A DNA stretch of 64,000 nucleotides from Rhynchospora pubera (lineage: Eukaryota > Streptophyta > Magnoliopsida > Poales > Cyperaceae). A program made the translations under genes and the position numbers. Positions 22,157 through 34,772 of the stretch are shown here, piece by piece. Positions within the stretch are counted from its first letter, which is position 1; every line of letters starts with the position of its first letter. The stretch is taken from assembly GCA_028095005.1 (NCBI GenBank), contig CM051460.1, forward strand, positions 14,927,501 through 14,991,500, written 5' to 3'. Below the pieces are notes generated by a model. It was given only the letters and a program-made list of their open reading frames with translations. It was not told the origin of the DNA and did no database searches.

Positions 22157-25100
22157 ATGGGAAACCACAAGCGATTCAGCGGAGGAGAAGAGGAAGAGGA
22201 AGAGGAAGAGAGGAGAGAGTCAACCTCGTTAGAGAACCACGAGGGTTCTGAATCCGGGGAGGAGTTGGAGATAGAGAGAGAGCTTGCAGATGTACCTTTC
22301 GAGGAGCTTCAGAGAGCCCTGGCCGATGGGTCCCACTTGTCTGCTCCTCTCAAAAAGAAGAAGTTAGCAATCGAGAATAAACCCGGCCGAGCTAACAAGA
22401 ACAGGTCCCATTTTTTATGCCTTTCTTTCTTTTAGTATTTGATAAATAATGGAGGACTGGATACTCGTGCTTGTTGCTAAATTTTTTAAATTTTGTGGGT
22501 TTGAGTTAGTATAGGCCAATGGAGGTGAGTAGTAAGATTCGCCCTAAGAAATTCAGGGAAGTCGTCCAGGTACCCAAAAAGGTCTGTGTTTCTTTCTCAA
22601 CCATGTTTGGCTCAATACCAGTCACAGTATTAACAGTTAAAACCTTTGCATGCCTTAAAAGCAAAAACAACAAGGGGATCAAGTAAATTTTGGAGCAAGA
22701 ATTTGCACAACACGTGATGGTCCTTGCACAATACATGATGTAGTTTGTGTACATAACATCACGCATGCTTTGCATAACATAAGAAAATCTAATGAATGAA
22801 ACCCATTACTTACCCAATTTTGTGAAAGATCTGTTAACAAGACCTGCTATAAAAGGCAGTCTTATTAATTATTTTTGAACAAACTGGAACTTGATTTGAG
22901 GTATCAGGGGGCCAGGCTGTCAAACGTGCAAAAAAGGGTATGAAAACCAGTATTTTCGTTTTCGTTCCGTTCCATGTAACGAAACAGACAAGTGTTTCAT
23001 TTCTGTTCTCTTTCATTCAACGAAACAGAAAACTGTTTCATTTACTGTTCCGTGCATCATCTACCATTGATTTCAACCCATTTCCGTGTTCCGTTTCGTT
23101 CCGTTCCAATAACGTTCACAAATACCCGTTTCGTTTCCGTTCCGTTTCAGAAATGAAACCCATTTTCCCTTCCATTTTCGTTCCGTTTCGGACGGAACGG
23201 AACGAAAACGTGCGAAACGGATGAAAAATGACAGCCCTAGTCAAGGGTACAAGTTACATCTTTGTCCTACATGCCTTTTTCTGGCTTTGTAGGGCACATA
23301 CATAAGTTCCTGTAACAAAATAGTATCCCAAAAATAAAAAAAGGTACACCAATGCTGCTGCTGATACCATGTCTGAGCACTATGAGAGCAGAAATATGGT
23401 GCAGGAACCCCTGATTAGTTCATCTCAAATTTATTATAAAGCAATAAACATCTCTATGGTGTAGCTGTTGCGAACATCAGACTTGAATTCTTTTTGGCAG
23501 GTGGTACGAGATCCTAGATTCGAGTCTCTGTGTGGAACTCTCGATACAGAAGGGTAAGTTATCCATAATTTTGTTGAGTAAACTCGTATCAGTTTTAACT
23601 TTAAGCATGTATGAACAGATCTTGTTTCCAAACAATTGATTTTCTCTTAGTAGTTCTTGGCAGCTCAAGGATAGTATTTAAATAATGCAATCCAGAAGAG
23701 TAATAGAAAATTGGTGGAAGAGTGATTTTTACCAAAGGATTGCCAAAAGTGGGATGTTTTAGGAATGATACTCTGTTTTATGTTTGATTTACCCCAACTT
23801 GTTTGAGACTAAAGGCTTTGTTGTTGTTGTAGTGCCAAAATAGTGCTGGTCTTCCTTTATCAATTATTGTTGGATAAAATCAGTAGTTAAATATTGGTAA
23901 AATATTTGTGTGAAATGATTTATCTTATTGGTAAAATACGCTTTTTCCGTTCTTTGTTAGTTTGTTTATGATTTTCTTTTAACTATGTGCAGTTTTAGGA
24001 AAAGATACAATTTTTTGTATGATGTCCAACTTCCTGCTGAAAGACAGGTTACATCTGAATCTAACCCTTGTTAACAGAGTTAAGTCTTTAGTGTTGTCAA
24101 TAATTGCACATTTTTACTTGATCTCCTTGGCTATTGTAGAAACTTCAAAAGATGATTGCAAAATCAAAGAATCCTGATGTTATTTCTGAATTGAAAAGCC
24201 ATGTCTCTTGGATTGTGAGTTTTATGCCTCCAAATTATTTTTGCCTCAATATTTGCTTTTCACTGTCATTTTTGTTTTAAGAAACAACTTACTCATTTTG
24301 GTTTGTCAGGACAAGCAACTAAAGTCAGATCCCAATAAAGCAACTGAATCCAAAATTTTGTCCGAGCACATAAAGAAGGAAAAAGAAGCTGCTAAGATTG
24401 GGAAGAAACCGTATTATCTCAAAAAATGTAATCTCTCTCTATCTAACTCTCTATCCATGTGTGTGCTTCAAACATGGAAAATCCTAATCCAACTGAATCT
24501 CAGCCTATCTCAAAATCTGAATCCCTAAAAAACGTTCAACTGGACCTGCAATTCAGTTTGATGGGTCAATTTGCAAAATCAACCTTGTGTCATCAGTTAA
24601 TATTGTAGGAAAGCTAATAGAAAATACCTTAATCCAAAAATGGATCCACTTAAGTGGGGTCCCAGAGGTGGTGTGGTGTGGACCGTGTGGTTGGCTATAT
24701 CAAATTTTCTGGTACTCTTTATGGTTTTGGTCAAGTGCTTGTTTTGTGTCATTTATGGCACACATTTTTTGTGGGTTCTTTGATAAAGTTCTTGTTTTGT
24801 GTCATCATGCCACACATTTTTTGTGGTTCTTTGATAAAGTGCTTGTTTTGTTTCATTATGCCACACATTTTTTGTGGGTTCTTTGATAAAGTGCTTGTTT
24901 TGTGTCATCACGCCACACATTTTTTTGTGGTTCTTTGATAAAGTGCTTGTTTTGTGTCATTATGCCACACATTTTTTGTGGTTCTTTGATACACTTTTCA
25001 CTCCAGGTTTGTTCTCAGTTGTTCAGGTTCAGATTTTGGGGATGGTTGTTTGATTTTAGGGTTCAGATACTTTCAACTTGTTATAGGAGAGGGGGGGGGG

Positions 25101-26065
25101 GGGGGAGTTAGGTTGGTTATCTTTCCAAATGTCTGGTTCTGCATTTCAGGTGGTTCACTACCTTATTGCTTTGGGTTATGAACTCAATTAAGATTTGAAC
25201 CCAGACACTGGTCCAAATTTGATAGCAGTTTATATATTCATAACATTATATTACAGAAATGAAAATTCAAGGTTCGATTTATGATTCTTTTAAAACTGAT
25301 TTAATTTTTGCTTCTCGTGTATTATTTATTTGCAAGATGCATGGATATAACTGCTTTAAGATCTTAATAATGATCCAAAACTGATCCAATGTTAAGTAGG
25401 TGTTGATCTTCATTTGGACCTTGTTACTTTCATTGGATTAATTTTAAATGTAAATTTTTTTTTTTTGCACTGTCAATAGATTTAGAATTGCATCTTTCTG
25501 GATCGGATTACAATATGATCCTTGCATAACCAATTAATGTCAGTGTAGATTAAGGGTTAGCTGTTTTCGGGTTTGGGATCCTGATCTGTTAACTATCTCG
25601 AATCTGACTCGACTGAATTCTATGACTTCCTGATGCAGTCCAATTAACCATCACCTTGAAACTTTTATTGGCCCATGCCATCCGGTGTACTTGCAGCTTA
25701 AGAGTACTCTGGTATAGCAGTATAAAATTGCAAAGTCTAACTCCATACTTTTTTTTTTGGGCAGCTGAAATCCGAAATAGAAAGCTGGTACAGAAGTATA
25801 ACGAGCTGAAGGTACATAATTGTTTTTTTTTTTCTTATTTCGCTGTTTATTTTTTTTAAATGCTTGACATTGGCTGGAAAGGTTTTTTTTTTTTAATTGT
25901 TGTCTAGAAGTTTCTAGCTTGATCTCTATTTCTATAACTTGATGTAAACAGGATGCTGGTAAGCTTGATGCATTTATTGAGAAGAGGCGAAGAAAGAATG
26001 CTTCCAAGGATCACAGGTACATGCCATACCGGCGTCCTGGAGAGAGTACTGGTGCAAAGCAGTGA
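22157..26065 (+). CDS. RRP36: RRP36, ribosomal RNA processing protein 36 homologue (8 exons, 258 aa)
   Basis: Nucleolar factor for early cleavage of pre-rRNA in 40S subunit maturation. Exons: 22157-22404, 22515-22581, 23501-23553, 23993-24047, 24140-24214, 24310-24427, 25765-25811, 25952-26065; all introns GT-AG and the sum is 777 bases in one frame. The N-terminus is acidic (Glu run at residues 9-17), followed by the conserved ELADVPFEELQ and a Lys-rich patch. The conserved core has RPKKFREVV, DPRFESLCG, YNFLYD, ERQKLQKMI and KKPYYLKKSE. The end, EKRRRKNASKDHRYMPYRRP, is the family signature. Length fits plant homologues. The start is the first ATG in frame, in good context (GACATGG). Introns hold a hAT-like MITE, a SINE tail and a 5-unit tandem repeat. 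Confidence 0.95.
22912..23240. mobile_element. hAT-like MITE, CGTTTCGTTCC family, in RRP36 intron 2
   Basis: 329 bp with tips CCAGGCTGTCAAACGTGC and, reversed, CTAGGGCTGTCATTTTTC. The interior is packed with CGTTTCGTTCCGTTCC-type words in both directions. Flanking TCAGGGGG and TCAAGGGT are an imperfect 8-bp duplication (6 of 8). Same family as 33278, 33820, 50451 and probably 52295. Confidence 0.75.
23789..23831 (+). mobile_element. Au-type SINE 3' end fragment
   Basis: ACCCCAACTTGTTTGAGACT, AAAGGCTTTG and (TTG)n form the known 3' end of the plant Au SINE. The 5' head is absent and no target duplication was found. Lies in RRP36 intron 3. Confidence 0.7.
24731..24993. repeat. Tandem repeat, about 5 units of 52-55 bp, in RRP36 intron 6
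   Basis: Units read like AAAGTGCTTGTTTTGTGTCA, then TGCCACACATTTTTTGTGG and TTCTTTGAT, with few differences. They leave long but meaningless open frames in all three plus frames. A poly(G) run (25091-25105) follows in the same intron. Confidence 0.93.
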
Positions 26066-26657
26066 AGTTTATAACTATCTGCGGTTTATGCTGCCTTTAG
26101 TTTTTATAATGGCATGTGGCAATATTTCCAGCTTTCTGTGACGATGGCTTTGATATGTAGATTAGTTTTGGAGTCATATTTGTTGTAATACATATGAATT
26201 TCTTATTTAATGTTGCTTTGTTTGGAGAATTTGGCCTAATGTTCTGAATAATTTAGATGGTACGTTCTTTTGCGCCAGTGTCATAACAATCTCTTTCTGT
26301 TGCATATTGAAGTTTAAATATTTACCTGATACGAAATTAGGAAACATTACAGTCAGTCCCTACGAAGACGATAATGTCAGAAGCTTAAGCCCAATGTTGC
26401 AAATTATCACGCTAATGAAAACAGGTTTTCCATTATGTACTCCTAAAACAGCACAAATTTCCTCAAAAGGAATATGTATCTGTAAAAGCATAGCACTCCA
26501 ACTAGATTAACACTCTAACTATCGTCCAAGCCTTGAAATACAAAAGGCATATGGCCAAGACAAACAAACAGAAACAAGGAAACGAAACAAAAATGAAGAA
26601 TTCCTAAAAAAGGTATATCTTTCAAGAACAAATCTCAAATTGTTGTTCTTGCTCAAG
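26066..26657. other. Convergent intergenic region between RRP36 and the F-box gene
   Basis: Holds the 3' untranslated regions of both genes. No other gene seen. Confidence 0.6.
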
Positions 26658-27897
26658 CTATGCACAGTAGATATTATCTTGTCTGAGGCCCTTTGGTTCA
26701 ATCAGAACCGAGTCAACACAAAGGCCACCTTTGGTATGCGTACAATCAATCTGGACCAATGAGAATTTGACGCGCGTCACTTCGTCGGATCGATTCACCA
26801 CAAAATCTCCCACGTGGTGGCAGGACCACACGCCAGGCTCAGCCAAGTAGGCTTTAGACTGCATTTGTTGGCCATCTAAGGTCGAAAGCTGGAACCGAAC
26901 GGGCTTCAGATCCCAGCCATGTATGTTGTCAGTTATGCAACTCCGACGCCCAAGTCGTTTCGATGGCTTTCCGAGATGAAGACGAAAGAACAGGCTGTAT
27001 GTTCCCTCTGGAAAGGGGAATTCAATTTCACCGCGCACCTCAAGCCACCAGATCTGAACTAAATATGCAACTGCGCCAAATCTACAAGGAAAAATCCATG
27101 CAGCAATCTTATATTAAATGACCATTAACTACAGATATCAGAAGCAACGTTGAAGAAAATTAGCATATTTGAAATCTATATTACCTCGATTCTTCAATTG
27201 GAATATAATTCCAGTATCTTCTATCATCAATTCCAGTAATTGACAATGCCTTGGAAGAAATCTGCATGCATATGCCACCAGTGCTCTTGTCCAACCAAAA
27301 TTCCTTCATTTCATGAGAAAAGTTATTAGAACTCTTGAGTTGAATGAGAATTTAACAAGTTAACTCAAAACACAAAAAAAAAAAAACATCATAATAATAT
27401 TGAATTGTTAGTAAGGCCATAAACTAAATGAAGGCATCCAGCTTACATATAATTATGCAATGATTTAACATATAAAAATTAAGCAAATCTCATATTGAAA
27501 AAAAAAAGAATTGTTAATTTGCCGGGAATAAAAGAATAAAGCCCCATGAACATACTTTATTCCCTCCATCAAATGAATTCCGGCGACACAGCAGTGCATA
27601 AACATCTTTTTTCACGAAAGCCCTTAACTTTTCTGTATTTGCACCTAAACCTTCTGCCTTCTCTTCACCCTCCAGGGCCTTTTTCACCAAATACCCATAA
27701 TTCTTTGGTAATTTCTCTTCCCATATAAAGTCGCTCGATCCCGCATACAGAAAGGTTCTATTGATTTGCATCAGCTGACATATGTCGGGTGCGTCGAGCC
27801 GCCTGAGCACCTCTGCTATGCATCCTTCTGGTAAATCCCCAAGACCACCAACACCATCTCCTTCTGATCCCACAACACTAGACAACCACGCACCCAT
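26658..27897 (-). CDS. F-box protein with PP2 domain, PP2-A13-like (3 exons, 294 aa)
   Basis: Predicted substrate receptor of an SCF ubiquitin ligase with a C-terminal lectin-like phloem-protein-2 domain. Exons (minus): 27897-27556, 27303-27185, 27081-26658; GT-AG introns, 885 bases in frame. The N-terminus MGAWLSSVVGSEGDG is the family's usual start and may be myristoylated at Gly2 (inference). F-box at about residues 20-65: LGDLPEGCIAEVLRRLDAPD, then FIWEEKLPKNY. PP2 domain from about residue 115: EFWLDKSTGG, RRYWNYIPIEESRF, VAYLVQIWWLEVRGEIEFPF, GWDLKPVRFQLS, HHVGDFVV, QIDCTHTKGGLCVDSV. Every expected block is present. Which member of the PP2-A11 to A15 group it is cannot be told by eye. 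Confidence 0.95.
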
Positions 27898-28330
27898 TAA
27901 GAAAATACAAAGATTGATGTTGAATAAAATGAAAAAAGAGGGTGTTTAATGGAAAAGTGTAAGGGATTTGGAGGAAAGGAGAAGGAAGGAGACAAGAGAT
28001 CGGCTGGAGGAGAGGCGAGGAAGGTTAAGGAAGAGAAGGAAAGAGGCCATGGCCATGGCGAAGGAAGAAATTGGGTGCCGTTGGAAATGGAGAGAGATGG
28101 TCTCGGCCTTGGCCTCTTGGTGTAATGATAAGGGTTTGAGTTGGAAACAGAGGTTGACGATGGTGAAGTTTTATTGTGTGATTTTTAGTGACTTTGGGGA
28201 TGGATAAATGAGTAAAATTTAAAAAGATAAATCTCACCTAAACGGTTGGTGTTTTTCTCTCCAGTTTATTTTCTCCGTTTATTAGTTTTATTAGTAGGGA
28301 CAATTATGGCTCGTTTTTAACTGGAGAAGA
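27898..28330 (-). promoter_or_regulatory. Upstream region of the F-box/PP2 gene
   Basis: Contains a pyrimidine-rich leader on the sense strand (purine-rich at 27965-28060 on plus). Overlapping short frames on both strands look like chance. No TATA box placed. Confidence 0.4.
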
Positions 28331-29345
28331 ATAGGATTTTGGACTTTTTCTTTTCTTTCATTGTTGCGCTTTATCAGTTCATTTTCAGCCACCTGGCAAT
28401 CTGGCATAACTGGTAAAGTAGATGTTCGATTCTTCTGTTTTCGCTTTTCCTGATGGACTTTTTCACCTACGTATCCTTGAACTGAAACAATTCTTAAATA
28501 TAGCCCTCTAAGTTTTCATAAAAATATCCTTACTGATCATTTATGCATGTATTATTTTTCGTCAGCAATTTTTCCAAACAAACAGACAAAGTAATCATTT
28601 GTTCTCGAATAATTTGCACGATGCTTTTACTTAGTCCTGAATTTTCTAAATAATACTTCTATTTTTTTCATGATTTACACCTGAATTATTAGTGAAATTT
28701 GTAAATAATTTCATTTTTCTTTCTAAAAAACTAATATTTTGATATGTTATTTTTGCTATTAAAAAATAATTTTTCAAATTATAGTAAATAACGTGTAATT
28801 AAATTTATAACTTTGTTTATTAAAATTTGTTAAACATTTTGCCGTTGCTACAAAGTGATACATGTAGGCTAAAAAGCCAAATTAATTTTCAACTACAAGT
28901 ATGCTTAAGTAGTTTCTATGTTATATTTGAATAGTCACGGAGATAAATATTTGACACATAATTTGGAAGTGAAACTAAATTTGATTGACTATATATAATT
29001 TGTTAACTTTTGTTATATTAAATTGGAAGGAAAAGCACAAAATATATGGAAATTTTTATTTATTTAAAATTAAAATATACCACGCCATAGCACATTTATA
29101 AAAAAAAAAGAAACTATTGACCCGTTTTTTTTTTAAATTGTCTCTGTCCTTAATGACATATTAATAACTTATATTATTTATATTATTGTAGCACTTAAAG
29201 AAGTGACGACAGTTTGAGTGTTTAACATATTCTAACGTTGCAAGTAATAACGGCTTTAAAATTTGTTTCCTAAACGGATATCTTCTACGCACATTTGAGA
29301 AATTTTTAAAAAGTAAGGTTAGATGCCAAAAAATCTTTTATGGTG
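28331..29345. other. AT-rich intergenic DNA, nothing recognised
   Basis: No gene or clear repeat seen. Confidence 0.5.
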
Positions 29346-29395
29346 GGGAACAAAGCAACTTTTTTTTTTTTTTAATGAACGGGAACAAAGCAACT
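29346..29395 (-). mobile_element. Tail-only retroposon insertion with 15-bp target duplication
   Basis: GGGAACAAAGCAACT occurs at 29346-29360 and 29381-29395. Between them are only 20 bases, 13 T's then AATGAAC. On the minus strand this reads GTTCATT followed by poly(A), as expected for a LINE or SINE copy truncated to its tail. Confidence 0.7.
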
Positions 29396-29968
29396 AGGAA
29401 ACGGATAGATGGGGTCGGCGAAGAAAGAAAAAGTATTTGAAGGACTGGACAGGTGAATTAGTGGGGATCACTTTTGTTGGAATTTTTGGGTCCGAGCAAA
29501 TTTAGGTCCATTTTCCATTTTTCAATTTAATTGTGACCTCACCTGTCACACTGCCATGTATTATGAATTATTCAAATACATTATCCAGTTTTGGACGATA
29601 TTTATCTCAACAAATAGTCAAATAATGCTAAACCGCCGTCAAGCATACCATGGACGCAAAAATGAAAAATAAATAAATCATACAAAATAAATTGTATAAG
29701 ATAGACCAATCATTGGTAGGTCTAGAAACGCGTATACTATATCTAGTATGTACAATGTTATACCTGATAAAACGGTTATGATTTGTCTGAAGTCAAAATA
29801 AATGTATGGAAAATTGGAAATTGGGTCCCCCATTGTTCCTTCTCAGCACCTGAAAATTATCTTCTAATGAGTTAATACAGCAAAAATAGGAACAATAATT
29901 ACAGGTAGTGGATAAGATTCTCATACTAGATCATACAAAAAAATGGAATTATTAGATAAAAGAAATGC

Positions 29969-30150
29969 TCAATTATTGAACTTGGTCATGCAACTGGCCT
30001 CCAGAATTGCTTCTTCCTTGCAGGTTGACAAGCCCTGCATCACTCTTTTGCTTCCAAATTTGATTTCTTTGCCTTGACGCGACACATTTCTTGAATATGT
30101 TGATTCTTCCTTCCCCTTCCCCAGTCCTGAAATTCTTTTACTGTAATGTA
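29969..30150 (-). other. Possible orphan coding fragment, unknown product
   Basis: A minus frame of about 60 codons without a Met reads like coding sequence: GLGKGKEESTYSRNVSRQ, then GKEIKFGSKRVMQGLSTCKE, ending in TGA at 29969-29971. A possible acceptor (TTACAG) lies just upstream. I do not recognise the family and found no partner exon. It could be a terminal exon, a relic, or chance. Confidence 0.25.
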
Positions 30151-30467
30151 AGTTATGACCAAGGAAACTCGTCAGTCTGTCTCATTTTTTCTTGCAATTG
30201 TAACCCTGTAAAAAATTAATTAATTAATATTAGGTTTTACGATGGGTGTACAACTGTACATAGATGTCAAAGAATAGACACAAGAATAGATAATTGAAAA
30301 AATGGAAATTGAGTTTGATGAAGAAAAAAGATTATTTGCGAATAATGTTTTTGGATATATATGATGCTGAAAATATAATGTATTCTTGAGATTAAATTCA
30401 CCCACCAATTCCAAATTTCCAATTTATGGGTAGAGAAGAGAGCACGGCTCTAATCTCATGAATATGG

Positions 30468-30664
30468 GTGTGTTTGGATGCTTTAGAATAAAATTTGGAT
30501 AAGAATAATGGTCCAAATTTTTTATTATTGTGCAATCCAAACAACACAAGAATAAGGAATTTGGACTCTTATACTAACAAAAGTATGGAATTTTGATAAG
30601 AATAAGAATTGACACGAGTTTCTAAAAAAAATTTTATTCTTATTCGACCTCCATCCAAACACAC
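30468..30664. mobile_element. Small MITE with GTGTGTTTGGATG ends
   Basis: 197 bp. Left tip GTGTGTTTGGATG is exactly complementary to the right tip CATCCAAACACAC. Inner ends pair as well (AGAATAAAAT with ATTTTATTCT). The interior has GAATAAG words, as do the elements at 43949, 52109 and 60741. No target duplication could be read. Confidence 0.68.
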
Positions 30665-32483
30665 TAGTACAAGTTCTGTATTAAAGTTTATACAAATTGA
30701 ACATTTATTTTAAGTTAAACTATCTAATAGAGTAAATCTGTTAACATTTTTAAATAATTTTATCGACGATATATTTGATTTTTTTGAACATTTTCATCTA
30801 TTTCATTAAAAATTCAAGATATATCATAGCAAAAATATTAATCGTTTTTATATCATTACAAATTTCAAGCATGGACAACATTTGCTTTTAGTGCTAATGA
30901 ATTCTTCTTCAATTAATATATGACTTGTGATACAATATATACTAAAGAATAAAAACTGTCCTCAAGAATTTGTAACATATGAATAGAATTCACTAATTCA
31001 TTATCCACTATAACTTGGTAGGTCCTATGATGCGCTTTTCTCCAAAAGAAACAGTAACTTATTTCTGTGGGCCCGGGAATGATTATATTTCATGAATTTA
31101 TGAAGAATCCTCACCACAAGAGCAAAAGGATCCAATCCTATCTTGCGTGTATCTGACTCAGCATTGTCAACAACGAATCACCTAAACATTAAATTAGTAA
31201 AATATTAAAAAACGAAAATAAACATTGCAGTTAGATGGAAAAGTACCATTATTTTTTCCCAAATGCTTGGTTGGTCCTAGGTTTAGTTCGTGAACCATTG
31301 TCCCGGTCTTAACACTTGCTTAATTTGGTTTAATTAAAAGTATACTATTGGTTGTGAAAATTTCATACCAAACGAGATAACGATACTCCATTATAAGTCT
31401 AAAATCTAATTAAAGTGACAGTTCTTTAATTGATCCAAGGCGTCGATTCCGGACACCACCGTAAATCCATAAGCACTTTTAAAAATTAAAACACAACAAA
31501 TTAAGAGAAGCCAAGTGCTTCTATATTTTGCATCTCTACTATTTAATTTTTTAATAACAAAAGAATATAAAAAGATATATCGATACAAAGAGTATATCTA
31601 TATAGAATGTTTTGGCACAATTTGGTCTTTGACAATAACTCTCATTAATTTGTTTTACATCATCACTTCATCGCCAAAAACCAAACATGACATATTAAAC
31701 ATAAAAATGCGTGGATTACAATTACTTCACTTGCCAAACATAATTAAGAAACATAAAAATATTACGATATATTCACCTTTTTTTTGTAGAAACTAAATTT
31801 GAAATTTTTGCATCTAAAAATATTTTACTGCATTAAACTATTGATGCTTGTCTATCAAAATAACGAGAAAAAATTTATATATTGTTATTTGTGTGTAGAA
31901 TATATTACAATCATATATCTATCAGTCTCATTTATAATTTAAATTGAACTTGACATTTGTTCTAGTTTTTAGAAAATTTAATTTTTGAGTTACTAAAACA
32001 ATAAAATGAAAATCAAAAGCATCGATCCCTCAATTTAAAAAAAAATGACAATTATGACCTTTAATGATTTTATTACCAAAATACCCCGCCTTAGATTTTT
32101 TGTTAAGAAAGATTTGAAAGACTGCGATGCGTTTGATTACCATTTACCAAAAATATCTCTTATTGATAAGTTCTGCCGGATAGTTTAGAATATGACCTTT
32201 AATGACCTGTAATAAGCATCCCCCGTAGAAATTGACAGAGCAAATTCTCTCTCTCCACCAAAATTTGTATTTGTAATTAAAGTTGAAATCTGTTATTTAT
32301 CAGCTAAGTTATTCAATTATACTGTCAATAACAGTTAAGTTCATATTTATTATTGAAGTACGGATATTATTTTTTTTTTGCATTTTTTCCCATATATCTT
32401 TTTTTATTCCTTATTTTTGTACTTTCATGCAAATAGGAAAAAAAAAAGTTAATTTTCTTTTATTTACCTTCAACTAAAAAGTA
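30665..32483. other. AT-rich intergenic DNA, nothing recognised
   Basis: No gene or paired repeat recognised. Confidence 0.45.
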
Positions 32484-32584
32484 TAATTTTTCACATGTCT
32501 GTTTGTAACTGTAGAAATATTAATTATTGTATTAGATAATTTTTCACATGTCTGTTTGTAACTGTAGAAATATTAATTATTGTA
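32484..32584. repeat. Tandem duplication, two 48-bp copies with 53-bp period
   Basis: TAATTTTTCACATGTCTGTT to ATTAATTATTGTA occurs twice without change (32484-32531, 32537-32584), so it is recent. Confidence 0.92.
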
Positions 32585-32685
32585 CATTAGAAATTCACCT
32601 ACCCAAGAGAAGGATAATTTTAATAATCTCGTTCTTCCCGGCAGTAAGTTTCCAACCTGATTCCAACCCATTTAAATTGTCACTA

Positions 32686-32745
32686 ATGAGATTATTTTAG
32701 ATTTAACTTTTTTTTTTTTTGAAGGTATGAGATTATTTTAGATTT
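32686..32745 (-). mobile_element. Tail-only retroposon insertion with 19-bp target duplication
   Basis: ATGAGATTATTTTAGATTT is perfect at 32686-32704 and 32727-32745. The 22 bases between are poly(T) with short edges; on the minus strand they read ACCTTCAAAA and more A's. The TTCA(A)n form matches the tails of the LINE at 2996 and of the SINEs at 12004 and 47583. Confidence 0.72.
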
Positions 32746-33269
32746 TGTTATAAGAATTTTGAAAATAAATGATCTTTTCATGATTCAAACAAAGGTCCAA
32801 TTAGTTGAGGGAAAAAGCCAAACCACTAATCAAGAGCACAGAAGAGGAGCAGCAGACGGTAGCAAGAGTTGAATTCAACCTCCTCTACTGATGCTAACCC
32901 ATATGGCCATATGCAGTTGCCACGTCAACAACAGTCGGAGAGAGGAAAAAGAAGAAAAAAAACGGATCCAAAATAGAAGAGTGGGGTAGTGAGAGAGAAA
33001 GAAAGGGAGAAACAAAAATCTAAAATTTAGAAAATATCAACACAAGCGAGTTTATTGAAGAGACATGACATGATAGATGACTCTAATCACTATCCGTGAA
33101 TCCAGTTGGCTCACATGTTCCTGCGCACTTGGAAAGCTCTAACTCTAGCTATCATTATTACGGATGAAAACGAAGCGGATAAACACCCGCTAAAAACCGT
33201 ATTTATAAATCTGATGAAAAATGCGTTTATTTAAACTGTATTGATTATTCGTATGCAAATATATTCGTG
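32746..33269. other. Intergenic DNA, nothing recognised
   Basis: Purine-rich stretch near 32930-33010. No gene seen. Confidence 0.45.
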
Positions 33270-33601
33270 TTTGCATCTATGGGTGTCAAACGTTAACAAC
33301 GGAAGCGGAACATGATGTTCCGTTTTCCGTTCCTTTCTAGCACACGAAAATGAAATCCATTCCGTTTCGTAAAACGGAACAGAAAATTGTTCCGTTCCTC
33401 ATTTTCCACTGATTTCAGCCTATTTTCCATTGATTTCAGTCATTTTTCGGTAAAACGGAACATTAACGTGCAGTACCACCTGTTCCATTTCCGTTTCGCT
33501 TTCTGCAACGTAACCAATTTTCATTCCGTTTCCGTTCCATTTCGGACGGAACGGAACGGAAACGTTCGAAACGGTACCAAATTGACACCCCTATTTGCAT
33601 C
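33270..33601. mobile_element. hAT-like MITE, CGTTTCGTTCC family, with 8-bp target duplication
   Basis: Element 33278-33593 (316 bp) with perfect TTTGCATC on both sides. Tips TATGGGTGTCAAACG and, reversed, TAGGGGTGTCAATTTGG. An 8-bp duplication with TAGGG-type tips fits hAT. The interior has GTTCCGTTTCC-type words in both directions and no coding capacity. Confidence 0.88.
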
Positions 33602-33811
33602 TATATCCAACAAAAAATTATGGATACGGATAAGATTTGGATTTCACTTTGACATTTTGTGTCGATTGTCAAATACAGAGCCCATTTGAAATGAAATGGG
33701 CCTGGGCCTTTTAATCAGGGCCTTTTCACTATTTATTACTTGCAGAATATTTGACAACAAAATGAATGCTAGCTTTTGGGTTATTAAATTGTCATCTCTA
33801 ATGTATAATTT

Positions 33812-34153
33812 CATGTAACAAGGCCTGACAAACGTGCGAAACGGACATGGAGCAACCCGTCCTGTTTCAGTAACGGAACAAAATCACTATTTCATTCCTG
33901 GTTCGTTTTGGTAAACAAAACAGTTTTTCTGTGCCGTTTCCGTTCCATTTTCTATTTTCATTATAATTCCTTATTTTCGTGTTCCATTTCGTTAAAACAG
34001 TATAATTATCTATTTCGTTTCCATTCTGTTTTTGAAAACAGTAGAGAAAATTTGTGCCACATTCCATTTCGTTTTTGAAAACGGAACAGCATTCACGTTT
34101 CCCACCCCCTCCCCCCCCCCCCCCCCCCCGGTTTTGACAGGCCTACATGTAAC
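33812..34153. mobile_element. hAT-like MITE, CGTTTCGTTCC family, with 8-bp target duplication
   Basis: Element 33820-34145 (326 bp) with perfect CATGTAAC on both sides. Tips AAGGCCTGACAAACG and, reversed, TAGGCCTGTCAAAACC. The interior is of the same type as 33278. A 19-base poly(C) run (34111-34129) sits near the right end. Confidence 0.86.
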
Positions 34154-34772
34154 AGAAGAAGACAAACTGGTCTTATTTTAATCTTGAAAAACATTTGAGA
34201 TATAGACTTCGTACAAGTATTAAAGTATAGAGTCTGAGGGAAAGAAATTAACAAGATGAAACAAATAATTGCTTCTAGCCTCCTGTTTTCAAAATTAGAG
34301 GGCATAAATTCTACCAAAATTATGTTCTTTTTTCCCTTTGATACCGTTCACTTCTCCTTGGCTTGATTACATAACAATTCACCCCAGCTTCCTATATAAA
34401 TTTAGGACCTGGTACTGATACTGTACCAATAGCATTAATATTCACTATATTCAAGTATTACAAATCTCTTAACTCTTAAGCACCACGAATCTGTACCAAT
34501 AACATTAACAATATTCAGCACATATTCAAGTTTTACAAATCTCTCGAGTACCACAAATATAACCTTTACGTGTACATATCACTTCTTTGTACATGATGTT
34601 GCACGCTCTAGTACACTGTGCGTAATTTACCAAAGACAATATACATAGAGGAAAATAAATACATAACATGTCTATATTTTTCTTAGTATGTCTGCCATCA
34701 CCACAACATTCAGAGAAATATTTACTAAAATAATTAATGTAGGGAGGATTTTAATATTTCACAATCTCTCGG
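34154..34772. other. Intergenic DNA, probably with the 3' untranslated region of the BIG BROTHER-like gene
   Basis: A pair of related blocks (ACTGTACCAATAGCATTAAT at 34421, TCTGTACCAATAACATTAAC at 34490) suggests a short local duplication. No gene seen. Confidence 0.45.

Noticed and set aside
24587..25111. Overlapping plus frames of 69-99 codons in RRP36 intron 6
   Set aside because: They come from the 52-55-bp tandem repeat, which is open in all three frames.
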